Below, in pieces: positions 34,384 through 42,491 of a DNA stretch of 64,000 bases. Position 1 is the stretch's first letter. Every line of letters begins with the position of its first letter. The position numbers were made by a program, and so were the translations under genes. The notes under the pieces were generated by a model that saw only the letters and a list, made by a program, of their open reading frames with translations, had not been told where the DNA came from and searched no databases. Source of the stretch: Nitrospirota bacterium (GTDB lineage Bacteria; Nitrospirota; Nitrospiria; Nitrospirales; Nitrospiraceae); the NCBI GenBank assembly GCA_016219645.1, contig JACRLR010000007.1, positions 62,001 to 126,000 on the forward strand, written 5' to 3'.

Positions 34384-34555
34384 TCAGGCTGAAGGCTTTT
34401 AGACTGAAGGTCGAGCTTGTTCATTTCGTCTATCTGGTCTGTCTGGTCTATCTGGTTGGTTTGGTTTATCCGGTTAGTCTGAGTCAACAAGTACACGAGA
34501 TAGACGAGACGGACCGAATAGACCAGATAGACAAGACAGACCCGCCTTCAGCCTA
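34384..34555. repeat. Nested array A9: 9-base inverted arms inside 7-base arms
   Basis: The inner part (34417-34542) is a TCTATCTGG-type 9-base inverted array. Outside it, GGCTGAAGGCTTTTAG (34387 on) and CTTCAGCC (34547 on) form a second, outer inverted pair of the 7-base type. It fills the gap between waaA and lpxK. Confidence 0.82.
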
Positions 34556-34571
34556 TCGACCTGAGCAGTTG

Positions 34572-35984
34572 TTATCGCTCAGCCATGAGGGAAAGCGACC
34601 GCTCCGCGCGAGGGGCCCCGCTGCTGCCTTGGTGTTGCATCAAGAGCTTCTCTATGGCCTCCAGCGTTTGTTCCAACGCTCCCTGATTTTGTTCCACCAC
34701 CTGACGAGCCGATCGTCCCATCCGCTCCCGTTGCTCGTCATCAGAAAAAAGAGCTAATACCTGCCTTGTGAGATCCTCCTGATGGGAAACCCGATATCCT
34801 CCACCAGCCTGAATCAGGAGATCTGCAATCTCCGCACAGTGGTCAGTGTGGGGGCCGAACAACACCGGCTTTGCCCACTGAGCCGGCTCCAGTAAATTAT
34901 GTCCACCGATTGGAACGAGCGTGCCTCCGACAAACGCGACCACCGCTTCCCGATAGATAGCGGGCAATTCGCCGCGTGAATCGAGCAACAGCACACGGGT
35001 GCCGATGGGCTGCAACGCGCCAACCTGCCCGATGGTACTGCGTCGCTGCACGGCGAGCCCGCGCGCACGGATCATTGCCTCCACCGATTCCACTCGCTCA
35101 ATGTGTCGTGGAGCCAACAGTAACACCGCTGAAGGGCATTGCCTCACAAGTGCCAGATAACATCCCACGAGGGCTTCTTCTTCACCAGGATGGGTACTAC
35201 CCGCTACAAATAACTGGTCCGTCGCCTGGAGCCCAAGGGAAGATCTGACCATTCCGCCTCGTACGACAGCTGGTATCGGTTGATCGAATTTGATATTTCC
35301 TGTTCGCCTGACCCGCGAGGCCTCTGCTCCAAGGGCAATGATACGGTCGACATCCCGGTCAGACTGCATCAAACAGAGACTGAGCGTCTGCAACATCGAT
35401 CGATACAATGATCGCACAGGCCCCCATTGCTGCCGCGCAAAGGACCGACTCGAAAGCCTGCCGTTCACCATCACAGTAGGAACCCCCTGCCGATGAAGGT
35501 TCCGGAGCAAATTGGGCCACAGCTCGGTTTCGATGAAGAGATATAGTACCGGGCGTAATCGGGTAACCAGCCGTGAGACGACCCAAGGGAAATCCAACGG
35601 AGCATAGAGATGTTCGGCCAGACCGGCCAGCCGCTGCTCAACTGCTTCTCGTCCTGTTTCCGTCACCGTCGACACGATGAACCGGTGATTCGGATAGCGC
35701 CGATGCAGCTCCTTGATCAATGGCGTGACTGCCACCACCTCGCCAAGAGAGACGGCGTGGATCCAGATAACTGGTTTGTTTGGTTCATTTGGTTTGTTTA
35801 GTTTGTCTGGTTGGCTCCGATCCGATGAACGAAACAAACCAAATAAACTAAATAAACCAAACAAACCTGTTTCACACCCCAGCCGCTGCGGTAATCCTCG
35901 GCGACAACGCTGTTTGGCGAGCAGGATGACAAGAATGATGGGAGAAGCTATCAGTAGCAGTACATTGTAGAGGAGATGCCACAT
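34572..35984 (-). CDS. waaA: Kdo transferase with in-frame repeat insertion
   Basis: The 470-residue GT30 enzyme adds Kdo to lipid IVA. An N-terminal membrane anchor (LLYNVLLLIASPIILVILL) precedes RGLPQRLG; the conserved VIWIHAVSLGEVVAVTPLI, FIETELWPNLLR, VMVNGRLSSRSF, VAGSTHPGEEE, AFVGGTLVPIGGHNLLEPA follow. Between RLG and VIWIHA, about residues 40-71 are coded by a 9-base inverted array (LFGLFSLFGLF, then DKLNKPNEPNKP); most relatives have only a short variable loop there. The loop lies between the membrane anchor and the catalytic core, so it may be tolerated. No good ribosome site is visible. Confidence 0.93.
   Translation of the reverse strand: MWHLLYNVLLLIASPIILVILLAKQRCRRGLPQRLGCETGLFGLFSLFGLFRSSDRSQPDKLNKPNEPNKPVIWIHAVSLGEVVAVTPLIKELHRRYPNHRFIVSTVTETGREAVEQRLAGLAEHLYAPLDFPWVVSRLVTRLRPVLYLFIETELWPNLLRNLHRQGVPTVMVNGRLSSRSFARQQWGPVRSLYRSMLQTLSLCLMQSDRDVDRIIALGAEASRVRRTGNIKFDQPIPAVVRGGMVRSSLGLQATDQLFVAGSTHPGEEEALVGCYLALVRQCPSAVLLLAPRHIERVESVEAMIRARGLAVQRRSTIGQVGALQPIGTRVLLLDSRGELPAIYREAVVAFVGGTLVPIGGHNLLEPAQWAKPVLFGPHTDHCAEIADLLIQAGGGYRVSHQEDLTRQVLALFSDDEQRERMGRSARQVVEQNQGALEQTLEAIEKLLMQHQGSSGAPRAERSLSLMAER
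35771..35869. repeat. 9-base inverted array A10 inside waaA
   Basis: Arms CTGGTTTGTTTGGTTCAT and CAAACCAAATAAACTAAA with the loop GCTCCGATCCGATGAACG lie wholly inside the waaA frame, adding about 33 codons. Array A3 is a near-identical copy. Confidence 0.93.
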
Positions 35985-36003
35985 GGCTTTTTGCGTTAGG
36001 CCA

Positions 36004-36070
36004 GAGACGTGAAACGTGGAACGACGCGACTTGCCCTTTACCCCTTACGCCTAACCCCTCACGCTTCACA
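36004..36070. repeat. 7-base array at the DUF374 gene stop
   Basis: On the minus strand the units read TGAAGCG, TGAGGGG, TTAGGCG, TAAGGGG, TAAAGGG. The TGA stop at 36059-36061 is the start of the second unit. A shorter outer part (GACGTGAAACGTGGAAC) has a similar period. Confidence 0.75.
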
Positions 36071-36738
36071 CTGTACGGCATTTTCCGCTTGATTCGTCAG
36101 TCGATTGAGGACCGTCTCAAGCTCCCGGCATGCCGCCTCCAACGCCTGTTCATCGGAATCTCGCGGCACCCAGATGGGGTCGCCCCATAGATAGAGACCA
36201 CGGGACCATGGATATGGGACCATGAATCGATCCCAGCTCGCGAAAAGTTTTTTTTTGAACAACCAAAGGCCAGCGGCACTATCGGAAGCCCCGTCGCCTT
36301 CGCCAGTTGAACCACCCCGAGTTTCGCAACCTGGCGAGGTCCCTTGGGTCCATCGGGAGTCACGACAAGATCAGCGCCTGATCGCCCAAGACGGATGAGC
36401 TCACGCAAGGCAAGCGCCCCACCCCTTGTGCTCGACCCACGAACCGCACAATGTCCAAAGCGCGAGACAATGCGCGCGATGATCTCACCATCTTGATGCT
36501 GGCTGATTAATACGTTGGCCCCTGTTCCACGATAGCCGGTCGGGATCATGAGTTGCTGCGCGTGCCAAAACGCAAGGATGATGTGCTGGCCCTGACGGTA
36601 CAACGCATCGACCTGCTCATGGCCCTGCGAATCCATCCGCATCGACCGCCCCAACCCTCGAATCACCGCTGCGCCGAGGGGAGGGAGTACAGAGAGCTTC
36701 AGCCACGTCTCGACACGCTTCAGAGCCGGGCTACGCAT
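36059..36738 (-). CDS. DUF374 lysophospholipid acyltransferase-like protein, frameshifted
   Basis: The gene starts at the ATG 36736-36738 inside the msbA 3' end, with AGGA nine bases upstream. The first frame gives the conserved DUF374 blocks IILAFWHAQQLMIPTGYRG, ISQHQDGEIIARIVSRFGH, RGSSTRGGALALREL and VVTPDGPKGPRQVAK. At a run of nine A on the coding strand (36248-36256) the expected text continues in another frame (LFASWDRFMVPYPWSRG to the stop at 36059), while the original frame ends early at 36097. It could be a sequencing or true indel, or slippage: the site reads A-AAA-AAC, a classical -1 slippery heptamer. The family is related to LpxL/LpxM-like acyltransferases, and the gene lies between msbA and waaA. 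Confidence 0.82.
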
Positions 36739-38476
36739 CTGCCACATCCTGGAACTGCATCGCGTGGAGCCGTTGATACTGTCCACCCCGGCGAAGGAGC
36801 TCGTCGTGCGTCCCCACTTCGATAATAGACCCTCGGGCCAGAACCATAATCCGATCTGCCTGTTGAATCGTGGACAATCGATGGGCAATGACGATGGTCG
36901 TCCTATTCTTCATCAAATTGGCGAGCGCCAGCTGAACGACCCGTTCAGACTCGGTGTCCAGGGCCGACGTCGCTTCATCGAGGATGAGCAAGGGAGGGTC
37001 ACGCAAGATTGCGCGGGCTATGGCCAAGCGCTGCCGCTCTCCGCCGGAGAGTTTCACCCCCTTCTCACCCACGACCGTCTGGTATCCCTGGGGAAGACGA
37101 TCGACAAATTCATGGGCATAGGCCAATCGTGCCGCCCGAATAATCTCTTCGTCGGTGGCGTCTTCCCGTCCGAAGGCGATGTTATTACGAATGCTGTCGT
37201 CGAATAAGACGATATCCTGCGAGACCATTCCGATCTGGGATCGGAGCGAGCGGAGGGTGTATGATTGAATATCGACTCCGTCGATGAGAATGCGGCCGGC
37301 GGTCGGTTCATAAAACCGCGGGATTAGGTTGACAAGAGTCGTTTTTCCACTACCGCTGCTGCCGACAAGGGCCACCATTTCTCCCGCGCGAATCGTCAGA
37401 TTGATGTCGTTGAGAGCCGGCACTGCCTGACCCTCATAATGAAACGTCACATCCTCGAACGTCACCCACTCCGCAATCCTCGGCAACTCCAACTGACCCC
37501 GTTCTGCATCCTGCTCGGTCTTGAGGTCCAAGACGCTGAAAACCCGTTCCGCCGCTGCCAGCGACTGTTGAAGCTGATTATTAGAACCGGACAGTTTCCT
37601 GATCGGTGTATAGGCCATGAACATCGCCGTCAGAAATGAGAAAAATGCCCCCGGCGTCATTGAGCCGTTGATCACAAGGAAACCGCCATACCAAATAATC
37701 GCCGCGACCCCCAGGACACCGATGACCTCCATATGCGACGACCCGAGGGAGGAGACCTGAATCGCCTTCATTGTCGTACTAAGGAAGGAGCGGTTGCTCT
37801 GCTGAAATCGCTCCCCCTCGGTTTCTTCTCGCCCATAGGCCTTGACCATGCGAATGCCGGATAACGATTCCTGAAGCGTGGAGGCCATATCTCCCATCCG
37901 CTCCTGGCCGCTTGCCGCTAACGTCCTCAACCGTTTCCCCATCCGCACCATTGTGACAACCGCCAAGGGGATGACGATCACCGAGAGGCCGGCCAGCCGC
38001 CAGTTCTGATAAAAGATCACGCCCATCATGGCCAGGAACGTGAGGCCGTGCTGAAAAACATCTTTCAGGACTCCCGCCACCGCATTGGCCATCAATGTGA
38101 CGTCGCTGACCACACGGGACACCAACCGTCCCGACGTATTCACATCATGATAGGACACTGGCAGACGAATGAGCTTCCCGAACAACTCCTGCCGAATGTC
38201 GGTGATCACCCGATTCCCGACATAACTCATGAGATAATTTTGCCCGTAGCTAAAGACGCTCTTCAGGACAGCTACGACGAAGAGCGCGATCGGAAGTATC
38301 AGCAAGAGACTTTCATTCTTATTGATGAAGATCTCGTCAAGGACCGGTTTGACGAGCCAGGCATAGGCGCCGGAGAATCCCGCCACCAACCCAGAGCATG
38401 CGAACGCCGCAACCAACCGAACCTGGTAGGGCTTCAGATAGCGCAGCAACCGTTTCAAGCGATCTAAAGTCGACAT
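36731..38476 (-). CDS. msbA: Lipid A flippase MsbA, ABC transporter
   Basis: The 581-residue half transporter has six membrane helices in the first ~320 residues (for example FACSGLVAGFSGAYAWL, LILPIALFVVAVLKSVFSYG, VLGVAAIIWYGGFLVI) and an ABC ATPase domain: Walker A GSSGSGKTTLVNLIPRFY, signature KLSGGERQRLAIARAIL, Walker B LLILDEATSALDTESE and AHRLSTI. It flips lipid A-core across the inner membrane. It overlaps lpxB at its start by 13 bases and the DUF374 gene at its end, so the block is tightly coupled. Confidence 0.92.
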   Translation of the reverse strand: MSTLDRLKRLLRYLKPYQVRLVAAFACSGLVAGFSGAYAWLVKPVLDEIFINKNESLLLILPIALFVVAVLKSVFSYGQNYLMSYVGNRVITDIRQELFGKLIRLPVSYHDVNTSGRLVSRVVSDVTLMANAVAGVLKDVFQHGLTFLAMMGVIFYQNWRLAGLSVIVIPLAVVTMVRMGKRLRTLAASGQERMGDMASTLQESLSGIRMVKAYGREETEGERFQQSNRSFLSTTMKAIQVSSLGSSHMEVIGVLGVAAIIWYGGFLVINGSMTPGAFFSFLTAMFMAYTPIRKLSGSNNQLQQSLAAAERVFSVLDLKTEQDAERGQLELPRIAEWVTFEDVTFHYEGQAVPALNDINLTIRAGEMVALVGSSGSGKTTLVNLIPRFYEPTAGRILIDGVDIQSYTLRSLRSQIGMVSQDIVLFDDSIRNNIAFGREDATDEEIIRAARLAYAHEFVDRLPQGYQTVVGEKGVKLSGGERQRLAIARAILRDPPLLILDEATSALDTESERVVQLALANLMKNRTTIVIAHRLSTIQQADRIMVLARGSIIEVGTHDELLRRGGQYQRLHAMQFQDVADA

Positions 38477-39591
38477 TCCGCCAATACCACCTGTGCAGCC
38501 CGGCTGGTGGCGCCGGATTCTCCCAATGATTGCCGAACCTGCCGCAGCCCTTCTTTCATATCATTATATGCCGATCGATCGCGCAAGAGGCGCAGGACCT
38601 CTTGACATAACCGCTCGCCCGTCGCTTCATCCTGAATCAGTTCCGGTACGATTGATCGGCCCGCCACCAGATTAACAAGGCCGATCCATTTCACTCTGAT
38701 CAGCCAGCGAGCCAACCGATAGGTCAACGGCGATGTCCTGTACAGCAACACCATGGGAGTCCCCACGACAGCCGCCTGCAAGGTCGCAGTCCCGGACGCA
38801 ATGAACAACACATCGGACAGGGCCATCACCTCGCTGGCTTTGTCGTACACCACCCGAACCGGCACAGGGCAATCCTGCAGCAGAGCCTGGATCAGATTAT
38901 CGTTAATTGAAGACGCCTGCGCCAGGATAAACTGCGTTCCCGGTTCGGCCAGGACCAATTGCGCCGCTGCCTTGAGGAGTACCGGCAGGAGCATTTCGAC
39001 TTCACTCACCCGACTTCCCGGCAACAATCCAACGACGCGGCCAGACTCGCCTAAGCCAAACTCCCTGCGAAGCTTGGCACGATCATAATGCGACGCGACC
39101 ATATCAAGCAATGGATGGCCGACGAATGTGCAACGAACTCCCGCCCGGTGATAGAGTTCCGCTTCAAATGGAAGGATGACGACAACATGATCGACCCGGC
39201 GCTGGATCCACTTCATTCGCCCGGGCCGCCAGGCCCACACTTGTGGGGCAATATAATAGAGCACACGGCGACCGGCGGCTTTGGCAACCCTGGCAAAATG
39301 AAGATTCAGCCCTGGATTATCGATCAGCACGACAAGGTCCCAGGCCTCTGCCTTCAACACCCGCCGGATGGCGCGGATGCGTTGAATGACAGCGGGGATC
39401 GCCGACAGCCCGATCATTCCCATCACGTCCAGCTGTGGGACACCAGGCACAAGGTTCACACCAGCTGCACGCATCCCAGGCCCGCCAATGCCGACTAGTT
39501 GAGCCGTCGGATCAAGCGCCATGATCGCTTGAGCTAAATGAGCCCCGTGGAGATCACCCGAGGCTTCACCGGTTACAATCAAAATTCGCAT
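38464..39591 (-). CDS. lpxB: Lipid-A-disaccharide synthase
   Basis: The 375-residue GT19 enzyme condenses UDP-2,3-diacylglucosamine with lipid X. RILIVTGEASGDLHGAHLA is the family opening, followed by GIGGPGMRAAGVNL and LIDNPGLNLHFARVAKAAG, then YYIAPQVWAWRPGRMKWIQR and VGHPLLDMV. GLLPGSRVSEVEMLLPVLLK and ASGTATLQAAVVGTPMVLLYR form the donor site. It overlaps msbA by 13 bases. A G-rich/C-rich array separates it from the oxidoreductase gene upstream. Confidence 0.95.
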   Translation of the reverse strand: MRILIVTGEASGDLHGAHLAQAIMALDPTAQLVGIGGPGMRAAGVNLVPGVPQLDVMGMIGLSAIPAVIQRIRAIRRVLKAEAWDLVVLIDNPGLNLHFARVAKAAGRRVLYYIAPQVWAWRPGRMKWIQRRVDHVVVILPFEAELYHRAGVRCTFVGHPLLDMVASHYDRAKLRREFGLGESGRVVGLLPGSRVSEVEMLLPVLLKAAAQLVLAEPGTQFILAQASSINDNLIQALLQDCPVPVRVVYDKASEVMALSDVLFIASGTATLQAAVVGTPMVLLYRTSPLTYRLARWLIRVKWIGLVNLVAGRSIVPELIQDEATGERLCQEVLRLLRDRSAYNDMKEGLRQVRQSLGESGATSRAAQVVLAECRL

Positions 39592-39597
39592 GGCTTC

Positions 39598-39727
39598 GGG
39601 GAAGGGGTAGGGGGGTAACGGGGTGTTGGGGACGGGGTAGGGGGCGCAGCGGGGTAGAGGAGTAACAGCCTACCCTGTTTTATCCCCTGCCCCATCTATA
39701 CCCCACTATCCCTTTACCCCTTTTTTT
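39598..39727. repeat. G-run/C-run inverted array between lpxB and the oxidoreductase gene
   Basis: The left half has eight or more runs of four or more G (GGGGTAGGGGGGTAACGGGG and on); the right half is C-rich (CCCCTGCCCCATC, TACCCCACT). The oxidoreductase stop lies at its edge. It can fold as a hairpin, or the G strand as a quadruplex. Confidence 0.8.
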
Positions 39728-40712
39728 CCCCTGCTCCGGCTACCGCTTTTCCTCTACTACCCCCTTCTTTATGGCGAGCTGCAAAGGCCTCAATGGCCTG
39801 CAAAACTTGATGCGCCACATCCACTGCCGCCGCGCCATCCTCACCCGCTATCATAGGCCTTGCCCCGGTGCCGACTGCCTGAAGAAACGATTGAAGCTGG
39901 AGTTTCAACGGTTCTTCATCTCCACCCTGGAACTGCTCAACCTCGACGGTCGGCCGCTCCCCTGCCTTGGCGTTGCGTCGGCCAATCATCCCTTGCCTGG
40001 TCTGGAAATCAATGGACAGATAGCTATCCCGTTGGAAGAGACGCAGCCGGCGCATCTTATTTGTCGACACACGACTGGAGGTCAGGTTGGCCACACAGCC
40101 GCTCCGGAACTGAATGCGCGCATTGGCGATATCGAGCGAAGAAGATAACACCGCCACTCCCGCAGCGCGGATCTCTTCAACCGGGCCGGGATTCAAGGAC
40201 AGGACAAGATCCAGATCGTGAATCATAAGATCCAGTACCACATTTACGTCCGTCCCCCGTCCACTGAAACTGCTGAGCCGGTGACATTCGATGAACACAG
40301 GTCGCCCGATATGAGGGCGCATCAGCGCCATCACCGGATTGAACCGTTCACTATGCCCCACTTGCAAACAACAACCCCGTTCCTTGGCCAGTTGCACCAA
40401 CTCATGCGCCTCTGACGGCGTCACAGCAATCGGCTTTTCGACCAGGACGTGTTTCCCGGCCTGGAGACAGGCCTTTGTAATGGCATAGTGACCCGACGTA
40501 GGGGTTGCCACGCTGACAACATCGATTTCCGGTAACAACTCATCGGCTGTACGAAAGATTCGCGCCCCATGCCGTTCTGCGACCACCTGCGCACGCTCGA
40601 CCGACTGGTCCACCACGCCGACAAGCTGCGCTCCAGGCAACGAGGCATAGAGGCGTGCATGGTGCTGCCCCAGATGTCCGACGCCGATGACGCCTACCCT
40701 GAGCCGTGTCAT
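39714..40712 (-). CDS. Gfo/Idh/MocA family oxidoreductase (GnnA-like position)
   Basis: I start at the ATG 40710-40712; the frame opens 18 codons earlier inside lpxI. The 332-residue NAD-dependent oxidoreductase has the Rossmann loop VGVIGVGHLGQHHARLYASL, then EKPIAVTPSEA (the conserved EKP) and NVVLDLMIHDLDLVLSL with the catalytic H-D. Its place between lpxI and lpxB recalls gnnA of Acidithiobacillus, which oxidises C3 of UDP-GlcNAc for a 2,3-diamino lipid A; the partner transaminase gnnB is not next to it here. The C-terminal tail (GEKKG) and stop lie at the edge of the C-rich array. Confidence 0.85.
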   Translation of the reverse strand: MTRLRVGVIGVGHLGQHHARLYASLPGAQLVGVVDQSVERAQVVAERHGARIFRTADELLPEIDVVSVATPTSGHYAITKACLQAGKHVLVEKPIAVTPSEAHELVQLAKERGCCLQVGHSERFNPVMALMRPHIGRPVFIECHRLSSFSGRGTDVNVVLDLMIHDLDLVLSLNPGPVEEIRAAGVAVLSSSLDIANARIQFRSGCVANLTSSRVSTNKMRRLRLFQRDSYLSIDFQTRQGMIGRRNAKAGERPTVEVEQFQGGDEEPLKLQLQSFLQAVGTGARPMIAGEDGAAAVDVAHQVLQAIEAFAARHKEGGSRGKAVAGAGEKKG

Positions 40713-40716
40713 GGCG

Positions 40717-41583
40717 CTACGGCTTATCTCCACCCGGCTCGAGTTTCGCAATACCGACGATGGCAATCCTGGCGGACCGGGCCTTGTCCAGCATGATCTC
40801 GCGATCCAATAGGATCGTTCGACCAGCTTCCACGGCCAAAACTGAAGCCTTGACCGACGCCATCACTTCAATGGTTCCGGGCCCGACTGCGGGAAGGTCG
40901 AAACGCAGATCCTGTTGTGGTTTAGACCGTTTCACGACGACTGCGCCTTCCTTGGCTAATTCACCGCCGCGTTTGATGGCCCCGTCGGTTCCTTCGACCG
41001 CTTCGACCGCCACGACCACACGATCCTTGATCACAACGCATTGCCCGATATCCAGACGCCCGATGTCATACGCCACATTCCATCCATAACGGATGTCTTC
41101 CCACTCCTTTTCCGATGGTGCCCGCGCGGTCAAGGTCCCTTCTTCCGCGAGAATCCCCTGGAGCCCGAAGGTCGATTCACAGATGGCAATGCCTTCCTGC
41201 TCCAGCTCCTTCGCAAACTCGCGCAGAATGTCGTCATCTTTCCAAAGCGCCAGGCGCGTCGCCATCGCGAGGGTCCGCAAATCAGGCCGCACGGTGGTAA
41301 ATACATGGGTCTTCTTGATGCCGCCCAGCATGACCGCTTGATGGACGCCGTCTTGCTTGAAGGCCTTGATCAGTTTGCTAAGCTGACCGATCTTGATCCA
41401 ATGAATCCGATCCACATGGCTGGCCAACTCCGGTTCGGTCTCGCCTTCATGTGCAACAGCCGAAACGTGGTAGCCCAGCTTTCTCGCGTTATCCGCAAAA
41501 ATGATCGGGAACCGGCCATTGCCGGCGATCAATCCGATCCGTTCGTCGTCGGTGACCTGAGGCCGTGACGGCACCGCGCTCAT
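40717..41583 (-). CDS. lpxI: UDP-2,3-diacylglucosamine diphosphatase LpxI
   Basis: The 288-residue protein is of the LpxI (DUF1009) family, which replaces LpxH in many bacteria and cuts UDP-2,3-diacylglucosamine to lipid X. Typical blocks are RIGLIAGNGRFPIIFADNA, VSAVAHEGETEPEL, VMLGGIKKTHVF, DIGQCVVIKDRVVVAVEAVEGT (in pieces) and FDLPAVGPGTIEVM. The gene overlaps lpxA by four bases and is followed four bases later by the oxidoreductase ATG. It gives the pathway its LpxH function in this cluster. Confidence 0.95.
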   Translation of the reverse strand: MSAVPSRPQVTDDERIGLIAGNGRFPIIFADNARKLGYHVSAVAHEGETEPELASHVDRIHWIKIGQLSKLIKAFKQDGVHQAVMLGGIKKTHVFTTVRPDLRTLAMATRLALWKDDDILREFAKELEQEGIAICESTFGLQGILAEEGTLTARAPSEKEWEDIRYGWNVAYDIGRLDIGQCVVIKDRVVVAVEAVEGTDGAIKRGGELAKEGAVVVKRSKPQQDLRFDLPAVGPGTIEVMASVKASVLAVEAGRTILLDREIMLDKARSARIAIVGIAKLEPGGDKP

Positions 41584-42386
41584 TCCTCATCCTCCTGGTC
41601 CTTGCTAACCGATCGGCAGATGCCTCGCTTCGTCCCCTCCAAAAACGCCAGCACTGTCATGACATCCGGCTGATCTCCGAACTCGACCTTGGCAAGTTTG
41701 GCCGCCTCCGCAGTTCGATGCCCCGACCGGAAGAGAATATCGTACGCCCGCTTCAGTACCGAGATCCGGTCGGTCGAAAACCCTTGACGGCGCAACCCCA
41801 CCGAGTTGAGGCCATACATCCTCGCACGATAGCCACCCGCAGCCCGCATGAACGGCGGAAGGTCCTGCCCTAACGCACAGCACCCGCCGACCATGGAGTA
41901 CGATCCGACCCGTACGTATTGATGGATGCCCGTAAGCCCTCCAATGATGGCATGATCCCCGATCGTGATATGGCCGGCTAAACTGGCTGCATTGGCAAGA
42001 ATCAGATGGCTGCCAAGATGACAATCGTGGGCGACATGCACATAAGCCATCAGGAAGTTCTTAGACCCGATGGTGGTCGCCCCGCCGCCTTGCGCTGTCG
42101 CCCGGTTGACTGTCACATATTCCCGAATAATGTTGTCGTCGCCGATCACGACTTTCGTCGGTTCGCCCTTGTAGTTGAGATGTTGCGGCGGGGTCCCAAT
42201 CGAAGCAAAGGGATGTAGCAGGCACCGAGCGCCGATCTCCGTCCAGCCGTCGACCGTGACATGAGAAACCAGACGCGTCCCTTGCCCGATCGTGACATGC
42301 TCACCGATCAGGCAGAACGGCCCGACCTCCACATCATCGGCAACATTCGCCTTAGGATGAACAATCGCTGTTGCATGAATCTGCAC
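41580..42386 (-). CDS. lpxA: Acyl-ACP--UDP-N-acetylglucosamine O-acyltransferase
   Basis: I use the GTG 42384-42386 because GGAGG lies six bases upstream; the frame opens 11 codons earlier in a repeat. The 268-residue trimeric enzyme is a left-handed beta helix with hexapeptide repeats from VQIHATAIVHPKANVADDVE onward. MAYVHVAHDCHLGSHLILAN holds the catalytic histidine, and GGLTGIHQYVRVGSYSMVGG the acyl-chain ruler region. The C-terminal helical part (RQGFSTDRISVLKRAYDILF) is normal. It catalyses the first step of lipid A synthesis and overlaps lpxI by four bases. Confidence 0.95.
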   Translation of the reverse strand: MQIHATAIVHPKANVADDVEVGPFCLIGEHVTIGQGTRLVSHVTVDGWTEIGARCLLHPFASIGTPPQHLNYKGEPTKVVIGDDNIIREYVTVNRATAQGGGATTIGSKNFLMAYVHVAHDCHLGSHLILANAASLAGHITIGDHAIIGGLTGIHQYVRVGSYSMVGGCCALGQDLPPFMRAAGGYRARMYGLNSVGLRRQGFSTDRISVLKRAYDILFRSGHRTAEAAKLAKVEFGDQPDVMTVLAFLEGTKRGICRSVSKDQEDEE

Positions 42387-42404
42387 TCGTAACCTCCAGT
42401 AGAA

Positions 42405-42491
42405 GCGGTCATCGGTCACTGGTCATTAGTCATTCGTAAGTCAATCCGTTACTTTCCCACGATTGACAAGTGACCATTGACTATTGACCGG
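42405..42491. repeat. 7-base inverted array between lpxA and fabZ
   Basis: Left units CGGTCAT, CGGTCAC, TGGTCAT, TAGTCAT and right units GTGACCA, TTGACTA, TTGACCG are inverted copies. The fabZ stop and last two codons are in the right arm. Confidence 0.85.
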
